Origin: Lentisphaera araneosa HTCC2155
Lineage (GTDB): Bacteria; Verrucomicrobiota; Lentisphaeria; Lentisphaerales; Lentisphaeraceae
DNA length: 64,000 bases
Assembly: GCF_000170755.1 (NCBI RefSeq)
Contig: NZ_ABCK01000002.1
Location: 186,001-250,000 of the forward strand
Reading direction: 5' to 3'
Part shown: piece after piece, positions 1 to 9,193 of the stretch
Layout of the letters: the number at the start of each line of letters is the position of its first letter
Numbering within the stretch: the first letter of the stretch is position 1
Made by a program: the position numbers and the translations under genes
Notes under the pieces: model-generated
Told to the model about the DNA's origin: nothing
The model's database searches: none
What the model saw: only the letters and a program-made list of their open reading frames with translations

Positions 1-1172
1 GCCCTGCGCTTAAAAACGCTCCCAAAAAATATGATGTTAGCGCTAAAAATCACCGCCTGCCCGCCTTTAAAAAAGGCAGCCGAGTGCTCTTCATCGGCGA
101 CTCCATCACAGATATGAACCGGGGCCGTAATGAGCGTGATCGCAATCACTATCTAGGCCATAGTTTTGTATTTCTGATCGCTGGAAAATTGGGTGTGGAC
201 CTCCCCAAGGCACAATTAGATTTTTATAACCGAGGTATCAGTGGCAATACGATTGCACAGCTCAAAGCCCGTTGGCAAAAAGATGTCATCGCTATGCGTC
301 CGGATCTTTTGACCATTCTGATCGGAACTAATGATGTGGGTAAAAAAGTTAAACCCCATGATTTTGAAAATGACTACCGTACGATTTTAAGTGCCAGTCG
401 CAAAATGAACCCAAAGCTCAAAATCGTCCTCTTGGACCCATTTGTTTTACAATCAGGCAGTTTAAAAAACGAAAGATCTTGGAATTCACGGCGCTCCGCG
501 ACCGACCAATTGCGCCCCATTGTCGCCAAACTAGCCAAGGACTTCGACGCCGTTCACATCAAGACCCAAGACCTTTTCGATACAGCGGCTCAATCATCAT
601 CTCCAGACTACTGGTTGTGGGATGGCATCCACCCCTTACCGCAAGGGCATGAACTCATCACTCGCCACTGGCTAAGAGCGGTAAGTGCGCGCTGGCCACA
701 GGAGACTCTGGCTACTCAAACTCACCAGCCTACTCAAGCCATCTTGACTTGCCCCAGCGGTCATTTACCTTGGAAAAACCTCTCTGAGGCACATATCGAT
801 AAGTCCGTAGATGGCGATCTAAAAACAAAATGGTGTTACGTTCATCATAGACGTCCCATGCAGTGGCAAGTGCAACTAGCCGCGCCTCGGGTGGTCAGTG
901 GCTACTCCTTCACCTCCGCAAATGACGTACCGAAGCGCGATCCTAAAGAATGGAAATGGCAAGGCTCCAGCGACGGTGTAAACTGGACGCTGCTGGATCA
1001 CCGCAAAAATCAGCTCCCCTTCCCAACCCGGCTCTCAAAGAGAAGCTACACCTTTGAGAATACCAAAGCCTATACCTTTTATCGCCTCACCCTGCTTGCT
1101 AATCAAGGCGATGGGCACTATCAGTTCGCAGAAATAGAGCTGGAGGGAATAAATAATATCACAAAACCATGA
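1..1172 (+). CDS. SGNH/GDSL hydrolase with C-terminal discoidin-like domain (5' end missing)
   Basis: The reading frame is open from base 3, so the true start lies upstream of the window; the GTG at 84 falls inside the catalytic block and is not a credible start. An SGNH esterase domain is visible: block I GDSIT just after base 84, block III GTND, and the D-x-x-H block in WDGIHPLPQGHE. The last ~150 residues (WKWQGSSDGVNWTLLD, then FYRLTLLANQGDGHYQFAEIEL) look like an F5/8 type C carbohydrate-binding domain. Such enzymes remove acyl groups from carbohydrates outside the cytoplasm. The catalytic part closely resembles the second domain of the 2880-4181 protein. The family call is firm; the substrate is unknown. 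Confidence 0.85.
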   Translation, partial: PALKNAPKKYDVSAKNHRLPAFKKGSRVLFIGDSITDMNRGRNERDRNHYLGHSFVFLIAGKLGVDLPKAQLDFYNRGISGNTIAQLKARWQKDVIAMRPDLLTILIGTNDVGKKVKPHDFENDYRTILSASRKMNPKLKIVLLDPFVLQSGSLKNERSWNSRRSATDQLRPIVAKLAKDFDAVHIKTQDLFDTAAQSSSPDYWLWDGIHPLPQGHELITRHWLRAVSARWPQETLATQTHQPTQAILTCPSGHLPWKNLSEAHIDKSVDGDLKTKWCYVHHRRPMQWQVQLAAPRVVSGYSFTSANDVPKRDPKEWKWQGSSDGVNWTLLDHRKNQLPFPTRLSKRSYTFENTKAYTFYRLTLLANQGDGHYQFAEIELEGINNITKP

Positions 1173-1547
1173 GTCCCTAAAAGGGCATTGATCTTCCAGT
1201 CAGAAGAGGTCCCCATGGCTCCTATTATACGATTCTTCCTAAGCCAAGCTCTATATGCTCCCGCGAAGTTCTAAGCTGCCCAAATTTACACGATTAAGCA
1301 CTTAAGAGTGTCACGAAATGGCCAGCGTCTTGGATTACCTCACTCACCTCGCGAAAACAGAATAATAGCGCAAAGTTACCTAATCATCTAAAACAAAATA
1401 ATTTCATTCTCTATAATACTTAGAGGACGCCCCTTCGACCAAAAGGGGTGACGTTTTAGCACTAAATTTATCAGGCTCTGATCTAGACTACGACAATCAC
1501 CAAAGAGTTCTATGGCTTGATTTATCAGCTTAAGTTCACCAGCATAA
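1173..1547. other. Intergenic region, no gene seen
   Basis: This gap lies between two convergent genes. A short minus-strand reading frame (1388-1582) overlaps the 3' end of the pseudopilin gene in another frame and has no homology signal or ribosome site. I see no clear terminator hairpin with a T-run. Confidence 0.5.
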
Positions 1548-2339
1548 TTAACGAGCTCTATCCCAAACGGTTTCGTAAACATCGTTGGTGGCAGCTAGAG
1601 AACCATCATTTTTTATAAGTGATTGAATGAAATTCATTTTTTCAATGTGACCATCAACCATCAGAAAGTTATACTTTAAGTTTGAGTGCTGATCACCGTT
1701 AAATTCAAAATGTCGTGCCTGAACGCCGCCGTCACCCCAAGCACCTCCCATGGCAATGCGGCTACCATTATTGGAATAGCTTGTAGGGTGTAAGTTTTCA
1801 GTATAAGCAGCCACTTGCGATGTATTGTTAATTTCGTTAATCTTTATGGTAAGCATTGCCCATGTACCGTGGAAATCCTGACCAAAGATGCCATTTCCTT
1901 GCCCATTATGGCCAGCTTGTGTTGGTCCATAGGTTCTTACAATCTTATTGCCATTCGTACGGTCATCTAGTGGGCATCTATACAAGGCCCCGTGATCGGC
2001 TCCGCCAGGTAAATTTCCTATGACATATCCGCCCCAGTGAGGTTTTGTTGCGATATCTGCATCAGTGATATTACGACCGTCGTAAGAACCCAAGATATCA
2101 TCCCAACTAGCAAGCGTAGGAATTTGAGGGGCCATATCGATTGATTTTGGGAAAGCCCCATCGTGATCATCCATAGACTGAACGGTGGCGATTCCAATTT
2201 GCTTGAGGTTACTTGTACACACAGCAATTTGTGCCTTTTCACGAGCCTTGCCTAAAGCGGGCAGAAGCAGTGAGACGAGTATGCCAATGATTGCCACGAC
2301 GACGAGTAATTCTATGAGAGTGAATATGTGCTTTTTCAT
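1548..2339 (-). CDS. Type II secretion-like pseudopilin (prepilin N-terminal + H-X9-DG type)
   Basis: This 263-residue protein begins [19 protein letters not shown], the class III prepilin signal: a short basic leader, F-T-L-I-E with the +5 Glu, then a hydrophobic helix. The region after the helix ([27 protein letters not shown]) is typical of the PVC pseudopilin family. Near the C-terminus the [14 protein letters not shown] segment matches the processing-associated H-X9-DG motif, with one extra residue. AAGGA precedes the ATG at good spacing. PVC genomes carry many such genes beside secreted hydrolases; here the divergent neighbour is the double SGNH esterase at 2880. The partner or export role is inferred. 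Confidence 0.9.
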   Translation of the reverse strand: MKKHIFTLIELLVVVAIIGILVSLLLPALGKAREKAQIAVCTSNLKQIGIATVQSMDDHDGAFPKSIDMAPQIPTLASWDDILGSYDGRNITDADIATKPHWGGYVIGNLPGGADHGALYRCPLDDRTNGNKIVRTYGPTQAGHNGQGNGIFGQDFHGTWAMLTIKINEINNTSQVAAYTENLHPTSYSNNGSRIAMGGAWGDGGVQARHFEFNGDQHSNLKYNFLMVDGHIEKMNFIQSLIKNDGSLAATNDVYETVWDRAR

Positions 2340-2582
2340 GATGCATCCTTGTCTAATTTTTTTCTACATCTAAGTATTCGTGTAGGGCCCTTTTATCTTG
2401 TGATGAAAATGTACAGTTTTTTTTGATAAAATATATTTTTGACGGAATCATTATACAATTTGATTATTTAATACAAAATATTACAAATAAAGGAGATAGG
2501 TATTTGTTTTCGTAGTATTTTTTGACTTGTCTGGGATTTTTCAAAAAGGCGCTCTTTACTTATGTTTTTGCGAAGCTAGTCC

Positions 2583-2835
2583 GTCCGCCGGAGGGTGCTG
2601 CCACACAGGCAATCAAAAAATTGGGGCTCCGCCCAAGACCCCGCTCAAGGATACTTGTACCCTTAAGAATCCCTACGCTTGAAGCTACGCGCCCAAGCTT
2701 ACCGGAAACAGGCAGGCATACGCTTATTGAGTGTGGATTTTATCTTAAAAACCCTTAAGTTCTCACTCCTTAAGGGCTCCTCGACCGCCGGAGGGTGCTG
2801 CCACACAGGCAATTAAAACATTGGGGCTCCCCCCA
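2583..2835 (+). repeat. Pair of ~53-bp direct repeats in intergenic region
   Basis: Two near-identical copies, 2583-2635 and 2783-2835, are spaced exactly 200 bp apart. Both contain CCGCCGGAGGGTGCTGCC and end in TTGGGGCTCC. An 8-bp perfect inverted repeat (CCCTTAAG at 2752-2759, CTTAAGGG at 2769-2776) lies between them without a T-run. The small reading frame at 2522-2758 runs through this repeat and is not counted as a gene. The rest of 2340-2879 is AT-rich, and its left part is the upstream region of the minus-strand pseudopilin. Confidence 0.75.
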
Positions 2836-2879
2836 GCCTAGATCAGTAAATAACAATATAAAAAAATCAGCTAACTCAA

Positions 2880-4181
2880 ATGACTTTATCAAAATTTTCA
2901 CTTAAAAAAACATTCCTGTCTCTTTGTTTCCTACTCGTCACGACAACTTATTCCGAGCCCATTCGCGTCGCCTGTGTTGGCGATAGTATCACTTTTGGTT
3001 ATGGCATTAAAGACCGCGATAAAATGAGCTATCCCGCTCAACTTGGCAAACGACTTGGAAACCAGTATGAGGTACGCAACTTTGGCGTCAATGGCCACAC
3101 TCTGCTGAACAAGGGTAACGCACCTTATATTAAATCAAATGCCTACCGAGATGCCCTCGCTTTCGAACCGCAAATTGTCATCATCAAATTGGGCACCAAT
3201 GATTCCAAGCCGATGAATTGGCAATACAAAAGTGAATTCGTCACGGATTACCTCGCCCTCATACAAAGTTTTCAAAAGCTAAAGAGTCAGCCTCAGGTCT
3301 TTATTTGTAAGCCCGTCCCTGTTTTCCCTGAGCGCTGGGGTATTACCGACACAGTTGTAAAAGAAACACTTCCTCTCATTGAGCAAGTCTCCCAAAAGAG
3401 TAAGGCTCCAATCATTGATCTCTATACTGCTTTGACTGATAAGGCTGAGCTATTCCCCGATAAAGTTCACCCCAACGAAGCCGGCGCCACCATCATGGCT
3501 GAAACAATTGCCACAGCGATTAGCGCAAGCTCCACAAACCATACAATTCTTCAAAAGAAAGCTCACCTGCTCTTCATTGGTGATTCGATTACCGATATGG
3601 GCCGCTCACGTCGCCCCGATGGTTGGGATAAAAACCACCTTCTTGGCCATAGTTATGTCTTTAACATTGCAGGAAAGCTCAACTATGAGCAGCCAGAGCT
3701 TAATCTCAAGTTCAGCAACCGCGGCATTAGTGGCAACACCGTTAGCGACCTTCGCAAACGCTGGCAAAAAGATGCTCTCGAACTCAAGCCCGATGTCTTG
3801 ACCATTCTCATTGGGGCCAATGACCTACTCAAAAAACAGACTGTGGCAAAGTATGAAGAAGATTATCGTTTCATCCTAGCGCAAAGTCGCCAAGCCAATC
3901 CCAAGCTCAAAATTGTCCTTTTTGATCCCTTCGTACTTCCGGCAAGGGGCTACAAAGACCCTCAAACTTACAAAGTAGCTCGTGCCAAAATCGATCAATT
4001 CGGCGCCATTGTTGCGAAGCTCGCAAATGAATTCGATGCGACTCACATCAAAACTCAGCAAGCCTTCGACGCTAAACTCAAGGACGCGCCCGCTGAATAC
4101 TGGATCTGGGACGGCATTCATCCCCTACCCCAAGGTCACGAAGTCATGGCTCGCCTTTGGCTAGAAGCCATCAATAAGTAA
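2880..4181 (+). CDS. Secreted protein with two tandem SGNH/GDSL hydrolase domains
   Basis: The 433-residue protein has a signal peptide (~1-25) and two complete SGNH domains. Domain 1 has GDSIT (Ser36), GTND (Asn107) and D-x-x-H at DKVHP (~194-197). Domain 2 has GDSIT (Ser236), GAND (Asn314) and WDGIHP near the C-terminus. Both therefore keep the Ser, Asn and Asp/His residues expected for esterase activity. Domain 2 is much closer to the 1-1172 enzyme than to domain 1, which suggests that fusion joined two different lineages rather than tandem duplication within one gene. The likely role is removal of acetyl or other acyl groups from exported-enzyme substrates. A pseudopilin gene is divergent upstream. 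Confidence 0.88.
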   Translation: MTLSKFSLKKTFLSLCFLLVTTTYSEPIRVACVGDSITFGYGIKDRDKMSYPAQLGKRLGNQYEVRNFGVNGHTLLNKGNAPYIKSNAYRDALAFEPQIVIIKLGTNDSKPMNWQYKSEFVTDYLALIQSFQKLKSQPQVFICKPVPVFPERWGITDTVVKETLPLIEQVSQKSKAPIIDLYTALTDKAELFPDKVHPNEAGATIMAETIATAISASSTNHTILQKKAHLLFIGDSITDMGRSRRPDGWDKNHLLGHSYVFNIAGKLNYEQPELNLKFSNRGISGNTVSDLRKRWQKDALELKPDVLTILIGANDLLKKQTVAKYEEDYRFILAQSRQANPKLKIVLFDPFVLPARGYKDPQTYKVARAKIDQFGAIVAKLANEFDATHIKTQQAFDAKLKDAPAEYWIWDGIHPLPQGHEVMARLWLEAINK

Positions 4182-4210
4182 ACCCACCACAAGAAGCTTT
4201 TTACCATTAC

Positions 4211-4329
4211 CCTCAGGCATGGTGCGCCCCATACGAGAAGGACTCTGTCCCTCTCGAGCTCCCCTGCAAGATACTGCCGTATGGGCAGATGCTTTTTATC
4301 CGTCTGTCTGGTAAGATCCTTAACCAGGC
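4211..4329 (-). repeat. Interspersed ~119-bp repeat, copy 1
   Basis: This block is highly similar, in reverse complement, to 19959-20079. Both contain CAAGATACTGCCGTATGGGC flanked by GAGAAGGAC/GTCCCTCTCGA. It lies 30 bp after the stop of the double SGNH gene. The remainder of 4182-4500 shows short imperfect inverted repeats (CTAGC/GCTAG) but no gene. Confidence 0.75.
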
Positions 4330-4500
4330 GATCAGGAGATTTGCCCCGCTTCATGGGAAATCGTGATTATTTTTACAATTGAACTAGAATAAAGCTAGTG
4401 AGATAAAAACGACTAGCTAATATTAGCTTTTATAATGTCGTCGGAGATGGCTAATGTGATTAACTCCGGGATTTATCCCAGAGGCCTGATCCCAAACGAT

Positions 4501-5184
4501 TTATTGTCCAGTTTCAAATGCCCAAGAATAAAAATAAGTGGGGTCATTGGGATCTACAATCTGTTGCTGTAGTGTGACATTTGCTCGGACATGGCCATCC
4601 ACAAACATCACGTTTCTATCCGTACCATTATGTAAATTAGCCTTGTCCATTGTTCTGAAGTATTGGTCACTTCTCGTTTGATGAGATGTTGAATCTATAA
4701 ACATGACAGCTCCCATTGGGTCTGAGACATTGCCACGCTGCACAGGATGATAACGGTCATTAGGATTATCAGGATTTACACGTCTAGGATCCCCCGCATA
4801 AAGACTGTAGCCATAGCGCGTCCATTCCCAACCCCTTACCGCACTCAAATCGGCCTTTGGACATCTGAAAGCATTGCTACTTGTATCTTTTAAATCTAGA
4901 GAAATATCTGGGCCATGTACATCTCCTGGGTACCCCAAGTATGTCGAAAGTGGTCCCGGCCAGGCACCAATATCAGGATCGTCCGTACCACCCACACGTA
5001 CCATAAGATCATCGTTATCAAGGCCCCACATGGTTTCGGCAATATGCAATTGTCTCAGTCTATTTTGACAATCCACAGAAATAGCTTTTTCTCTAGCCTT
5101 TGATAAATTTGGCATAAGTAATGAAGCCAAAATCCCGATAATGGCTACCACCACTAAAATCTCTATCAACGTAAACTTCTTCAT
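4501..5184 (-). CDS. Type II secretion-like pseudopilin (H-X9-DG type)
   Basis: The protein is 227 residues when started at [17 protein letters not shown]. The longer open frame upstream (to 5277) is rejected because the prepilin leader must be N-terminal and AAGGAAA sits just before the ATG at 5184. The prepilin leader, +5 Glu, hydrophobic helix, LSKAREKAISVDCQNRLRQL region and C-terminal HNGTDRNVMFVDGH motif are all present. It diverges from the esterase fusion at 5433 across a 248-bp gap. The same divergent pair exists as a rearranged second copy at 8071-9173, so the arrangement has been moved as a unit. Confidence 0.9.
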   Translation of the reverse strand: MKKFTLIEILVVVAIIGILASLLMPNLSKAREKAISVDCQNRLRQLHIAETMWGLDNDDLMVRVGGTDDPDIGAWPGPLSTYLGYPGDVHGPDISLDLKDTSSNAFRCPKADLSAVRGWEWTRYGYSLYAGDPRRVNPDNPNDRYHPVQRGNVSDPMGAVMFIDSTSHQTRSDQYFRTMDKANLHNGTDRNVMFVDGHVRANVTLQQQIVDPNDPTYFYSWAFETGQ

Positions 5185-5432
5185 TTCAGATTTCCTTAAA
5201 ATACATAATTTTATAATGGTAAACCCGCTTTTTTCGCTAGTGCTTATAGTTTTTGAAAAAAAATAGCAAAATGACAAAAAACTTCTTCTTGCAGAATGAG
5301 GTTTTTTCTTATTTAAAAAATCACATCATAAAAAATGTAATGATTTTAATTTTTCATTGTTAATTAATCCAATACTAGTACGTACCATAGAAAACTACAT
5401 TTATCATACAACTCTTAAACAAGGCTATCATT
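5185..5432. promoter_or_regulatory. Shared divergent promoter region of pseudopilin and esterase genes
   Basis: This 248-bp AT-rich gap must hold promoters for both flanking genes. It is conserved, inverted, at 8194-8504: next to the esterase start the block TACCATAGAAAACTAC and ATACAACTCTTAAACAAGG is retained, and next to the pseudopilin start CTATAAGCACTAGCG (read on its strand) is retained. Conservation of these two blocks after decay of the second esterase copy marks them as candidate promoter or operator sites. No clean sigma-70 boxes are visible. Confidence 0.5.
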
Positions 5433-7394
5433 ATGAATAATTGGAGATCTCCTCTAGCTATTTTCATCGTCCTCCTTTTCTTCAGTTTCCTAAGTTCTGC
5501 CAAAGAAACTCAACTCTTCCCTGGAAAAGTCTCCGATTGGCATGGCTACACCATGTATAGCACCCCTGATACAAAAGTTGTTGTTCCTAAAAAAATTGCC
5601 GATGGTAAACCTTGGGTCTGGCGGGCGCGTTTTTGGGGTCACGAACCCCAATTTGATCTGGCGATGCTCGCAAAAGGCTACCACGTGGTTTACTGCAATG
5701 TGGGCAATATGTTTGGCAGCCCCAAGGCCGTAAAAAAATGGGACGATTTTTACAATTACTTGCGCTTTGAGCACCTTTTCGAAGATCGCGTTATCTTGGA
5801 AGGCATGTCCCGTGGTGGACTCATCATCTATAATTGGGCAGCCAAAAATCCTGAGAAAGTCGCGGCCATTTACGGTGATGCTCCCGTCATGGACTTAAAG
5901 AGCTGGCCCGGCGGCAAAGGCTCAGGCCCGGGCGCTGCTGCTGCTTGGAAGACTTGCCTCAAAGCCTATGGCTTTACAGAAGCGCAGGCACTCGCTTATA
6001 AGAAAAATCCCTTAGACAATCTCAAAGCTTTGGCCAAGGCAAAGATTCCCATTATCCACGTGGTGGGTGATATGGATAAAGTTGTCCCCGTCTCAGAAAA
6101 CACCGCCATTGCCCAAGAGCGCTACAAAAAAATGGGCGGGACTTTCGAAGTCATTCATAAAAAAGATGTGGGTCATCACCCCCACTCACTCAAAGACCCC
6201 ACTCCCATTGTTGATTTCATGATGAAACATACGCGCAAGAAAGTCGAAGTCTCTGCTCACGATATCGTCGGCGAGAAAAACTTCATCACCCGCAGTGATT
6301 TCAAAAATAGTCGCATTCAATTTGAGCGTAATAAAAAGGGTCATGTGGCTTTTCTTGGTGGCTCCATTACCGAAATGAATGGCTACCGTCCGATCATGAT
6401 GGAGTACCTCCAAGAACGCTTCCCGCAAAGCGAATTTAAATTCACTGCTGCCGGCATTAGCTCAACTTGCTCAGATACGGGCGCCTTTCGTCTTCAGCGC
6501 GATATCCTTAGCCAAGGCCCCTTAGATATGCTCTTTGTGGAATTTGCGGTCAATGATGATCAAGATGGTATCTACAACTACAATGACGCAATTCGCGGCA
6601 TGGAAGGCATTATTGCCCAAGCACGGCGCCACAATCCCAATGTCGATATAATCATGACTTTTTTCGTCAATCAAAATATTTTGCAGAAAGCGCAAAAAGG
6701 GGAAATGAATCCCTCCACTTCTGCTCATAGCAAAGTCGCTGAGTTTCATCAAGTCTCGGTCAATAATTTAGCTCAAGAACTCGCCGATCTGATCAATGAA
6801 GAAAAGGTGACTTGGCAGCGCTTCGGTGGTGTTCACCCCAAAAAATACGGCAATCAAATGGCCGCCAGTATGATTCAAAAAGCTTTAGAAAAGCAGTGGT
6901 CTCAGCCCCTTGCACAAGACGCAAAAATCACCCCACATGCCAAAAAAGAATTACTCGATCCCAAATCCTATGCCAAGGGACGTTTTCTTCCCTACGAAGA
7001 TGTCCAAGTCGATGGTAACTGGCAAAAGGGTCCGCCCAATTGGAAGCAAGAAAACAAAGGCAATGTACGCACACGCTTCCAAAATAGCCCCATGATCTAC
7101 ACTAAGAAAGCCGGTGCCAAACTCAGCATCAAATTCACGGGAACGGCGATTGGCGCCTACATGCTTTCCGGCCCCGATGCCGGCATCATCAAATGTACTA
7201 TTGATGGTAAAGAAACGAAAATCATCGACACCCTGCACAAGCATAGTGGCTTCAATTATCCCATGACTTTGATGTTCTTTAATGAACTCAAAGGTGGTGA
7301 ACACACCCTCGAATTAGAGACTCTCGAAAACAAAGCAGGTCGCATCAAACCCGGTGGCTCAGCTTTCCGCGCCCTACATTTCACAGCAAATTAA
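5433..7394 (+). CDS. Secreted alpha/beta-hydrolase + SGNH hydrolase fusion
   Basis: The 653-residue protein has a signal peptide (~1-22). Residues ~60-265 form an alpha/beta hydrolase with nucleophile elbow GMSRGG (Ser126), Asp in VGDMDK (213/215) and His in GHHPH (248/249). Residues ~300-480 form an SGNH domain with block I GGSIT (Ser311), NDD (Asn374) and GVHPKKYG (His468). Residues ~520-653 look like a beta-sandwich that may bind carbohydrate. Two different esterase folds in one chain suggests a double deacylase for a substituted polysaccharide. Broken copies of its 5' and 3' ends occur at 8071-8193 and 9194-9373. The domain calls are good; the substrate is unknown. Confidence 0.85.
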   Translation: MNNWRSPLAIFIVLLFFSFLSSAKETQLFPGKVSDWHGYTMYSTPDTKVVVPKKIADGKPWVWRARFWGHEPQFDLAMLAKGYHVVYCNVGNMFGSPKAVKKWDDFYNYLRFEHLFEDRVILEGMSRGGLIIYNWAAKNPEKVAAIYGDAPVMDLKSWPGGKGSGPGAAAAWKTCLKAYGFTEAQALAYKKNPLDNLKALAKAKIPIIHVVGDMDKVVPVSENTAIAQERYKKMGGTFEVIHKKDVGHHPHSLKDPTPIVDFMMKHTRKKVEVSAHDIVGEKNFITRSDFKNSRIQFERNKKGHVAFLGGSITEMNGYRPIMMEYLQERFPQSEFKFTAAGISSTCSDTGAFRLQRDILSQGPLDMLFVEFAVNDDQDGIYNYNDAIRGMEGIIAQARRHNPNVDIIMTFFVNQNILQKAQKGEMNPSTSAHSKVAEFHQVSVNNLAQELADLINEEKVTWQRFGGVHPKKYGNQMAASMIQKALEKQWSQPLAQDAKITPHAKKELLDPKSYAKGRFLPYEDVQVDGNWQKGPPNWKQENKGNVRTRFQNSPMIYTKKAGAKLSIKFTGTAIGAYMLSGPDAGIIKCTIDGKETKIIDTLHKHSGFNYPMTLMFFNELKGGEHTLELETLENKAGRIKPGGSAFRALHFTAN

Positions 7395-7420
7395 GAAATG
7401 ACTTCATAAGGCTTTAATTA

Positions 7421-7722
7421 TCCGCCCGTATGGCAATACCTTCGAAGCGCCAAACTACTGCTTGACTAATTGCGGATAACAATAAGGTGCTGAATTAACT
7501 GATGAAAGCCGAGCGGGAGCTCAGCGGTCCAAATTGAGGATGACTTTATGCCGAGCGGGAGCTCGGCGGTCCAAGTTGAGGACGAATTTATGCCGAGCGG
7601 GAGCACGGCGGTCCAAGTTGAGGACGAGTCAGTTTAGTGAAACACTAATATCTGCACAACTTTAGGAAATTTATAATTTATCCGCCCGTATGGCAATACC
7701 TCCCCGCTGGAGCGAGGCGATA
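7421..7722 (+). repeat. REP-like hairpin cluster 1
   Basis: Three units with a 42-bp period start at 7508, 7550 and 7592. The middle one contains the perfect hairpin GCCGAGC-GGGA-GCTCGGC followed by GGTCCAAGTTGAGGACGA. A second motif, TCCGCCCGTATGGCAATACC, occurs at 7421 and again at 7680. The cluster follows the esterase stop codon. The same motifs recur only between 7.4 and 11.5 kb as far as I saw, around the RAYT gene at 9657. No gene is present in 7395-7830. Confidence 0.8.
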
Positions 7723-7830
7723 AGCTCTTGAATAAAATTTATGAAGCGCAAACTATAAAAGCTGTAGCATGACAAATTTTCTTGAGTTAATCATAATGAA
7801 ATCGTACAACACCCTTACTATGGATCATTT

Positions 7831-8112
7831 ATGAATAAACTCTCTTTTACTGCTCTACTACTCTGCCTACTCTCGTCTTCTCTTTTTGCGGAAAGCGCAA
7901 AGACGTGGACACCGGATCAAATTGGTTTAGGTGAATTTAGCCTTAAGCCCGACAAATCATTTTCCTATAAGCTGGTGGATCTACTCGGTCAGCCTTATGA
8001 ATTGAAAATCCACGCCTTTTTTCCCAAAGATCATAAATTCACCAACAACACCCCCGCCGCACTCTTTTTTCATGGTGTAGCCATGCCATTCGGAGATTTT
8101 ACCTGGGAATAA
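7831..8112 (+). pseudogene. Truncated alpha/beta hydrolase, cut at the oxyanion-hole motif
   Basis: An open frame of 93 codons starts with a good signal peptide (MNKLSFTALLLCLLSSSLFA) and runs into PAALFFHG, the start of the HGG oxyanion motif of carbohydrate-esterase-like alpha/beta hydrolases. At that point the sequence switches to antisense DNA of a different gene, so the last residues (VAMPFGDFTWE) are meaningless read-through. The junction lies at CATGGTG, which fits both parents and may be a microhomology breakpoint. It probably makes no active enzyme. Confidence 0.75.
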
Positions 8113-8193
8113 TTGTGTTTCGTCAGCAGAACTTAGGAAACTGAAGAAAAGGAGGACGATAAAAATAGCTAGAGGAGATCTCCAATTATTCAT
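8071..8193 (-). pseudogene. Inverted 5' fragment of the alpha/beta-SGNH esterase gene
   Basis: On the minus strand the first 41 codons (from MNNWRSPLAIF through WHGYTM) match residues 1-41 of the 5433-7394 protein, with only a few changes (Lys to Asp, Val to Ile, Asp to Glu). After that the homology stops abruptly at the junction with the truncated hydrolase. The homologous upstream region follows at 8194-8504. This is one arm of a duplicated locus that later inverted. Confidence 0.85.
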
Positions 8194-8504
8194 AATGAGA
8201 TGCCTTGTTTAAGAGTTGTATGATCAAAGTAGTTTTCTATGGTACGCACCAATATTGAAATAATTAACAACGAAAAGTTAAAATCGTTGTCTTTTTTCGA
8301 TAAGAAAAAGCTACATTTTGCAGACATATGAGTGGAGAGGCTGAAGATGAGAATCCCTTGTTAAACTGAGAATAAGTGTTCCAATCTAAAATGGTGTCAT
8401 GGTATAGGGTAAAAAAATTTTCACTTTTTTTTAGAAATCTATAAGCACTAGCGAAAAAAGTGGGTTTAAGAAAATAAAGTTTACCTAACTTGGAGAGCTC
8501 TGCA
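8194..8504. promoter_or_regulatory. Inverted duplicate of the divergent promoter region
   Basis: Read in reverse, this matches 5185-5432: the GGTACG/TACCATAGAAAACTAC block near the esterase fragment and CTATAAGCACTAGCG near the pseudopilin start are retained, while the middle has an insertion of roughly 60 bp. It still supplies the upstream region of the intact pseudopilin at 8505. Confidence 0.6.
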
Positions 8505-9173
8505 ATGAAGAAGTTTACCTTAATCGAGATTTTAGTGGTGGTTGCCATAATCGGCATCTTGGCATCCTTACTTTTACCCTCACTTGGAAAGGCCCGTGAA
8601 AAATCTAGGCGTTCAGTATGTTTATCAAACCAAAAGCAGCTCTATCTGGGACTAGCAACTTTTAGCGATGATAATGACGGTGCTTTACCTAGCGGAACAA
8701 ATGCACATGGTGTTTTTGCTATAAAGGTGGGGAACAGTTGGTATAGACATGGACAACTCTATCGCGATAATTACAATAGGGCCATCGAAACATATTATTG
8801 CCCTAGTAATACTCACTCTATAATGGGCCTCGATAAAACAAATTCTAATGGCAGTAGCGGCGGCTTCCGAACTGACGGAACATTGCTAACTAATATAACT
8901 TCTTCCTTTCAGTACAGAAATACCTTCGGGAATGGCATGAATGAGAGCCCTTCCTTTAATGCGCATTCTCCAACACTTGGCCTCATGTCAGATCACATCT
9001 CATGGCATAGTGGAAAAAACTTCTCAGAATTTCTTCATAAAGATGGCCTAAACATCATCTATCTCGATGGGTCAGGCACTTGGAATAAAGATTCAAGATT
9101 TTTATCGTTAAATATCGCAAACAATGATCACACAATAAGAGAAACACAATTTTGGCGAGAAATAGATAGGTAA
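8505..9173 (+). CDS. Type II secretion-like pseudopilin (H-X9-DG type)
   Basis: The 222-residue protein starts at [21 protein letters not shown] 15 bp upstream is not needed, because GGAG at 8491-8494 serves the ATG at 8505. The prepilin leader and helix are followed by SLGKAREKSRRSVCLSNQKQL, and the C-terminal HKDGLNIIYLDG fits H-X9-DG exactly. The N-terminal half is close to the 4501-5184 protein, the rest has diverged. It survives intact although its former divergent partner, the esterase, is reduced to fragments on both sides. Confidence 0.88.
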   Translation: MKKFTLIEILVVVAIIGILASLLLPSLGKAREKSRRSVCLSNQKQLYLGLATFSDDNDGALPSGTNAHGVFAIKVGNSWYRHGQLYRDNYNRAIETYYCPSNTHSIMGLDKTNSNGSSGGFRTDGTLLTNITSSFQYRNTFGNGMNESPSFNAHSPTLGLMSDHISWHSGKNFSEFLHKDGLNIIYLDGSGTWNKDSRFLSLNIANNDHTIRETQFWREIDR

Positions 9174-9193
9174 AGCTAAGCGAATTCAAAATT

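Noticed and set aside
1388..1582. 64-codon minus-strand reading frame
   Set aside because: It overlaps the 3' end of the pseudopilin gene in another frame and has no supporting signal.
2522..2758. 78-codon plus-strand reading frame
   Set aside because: It runs through one copy of the 53-bp direct repeat, has no ribosome site and no recognisable domain.
7981..8193. 70-residue minus-strand protein
   Set aside because: Only the first 41 codons match the esterase; the rest is antisense of the truncated hydrolase, so it is a fragment, not a gene.
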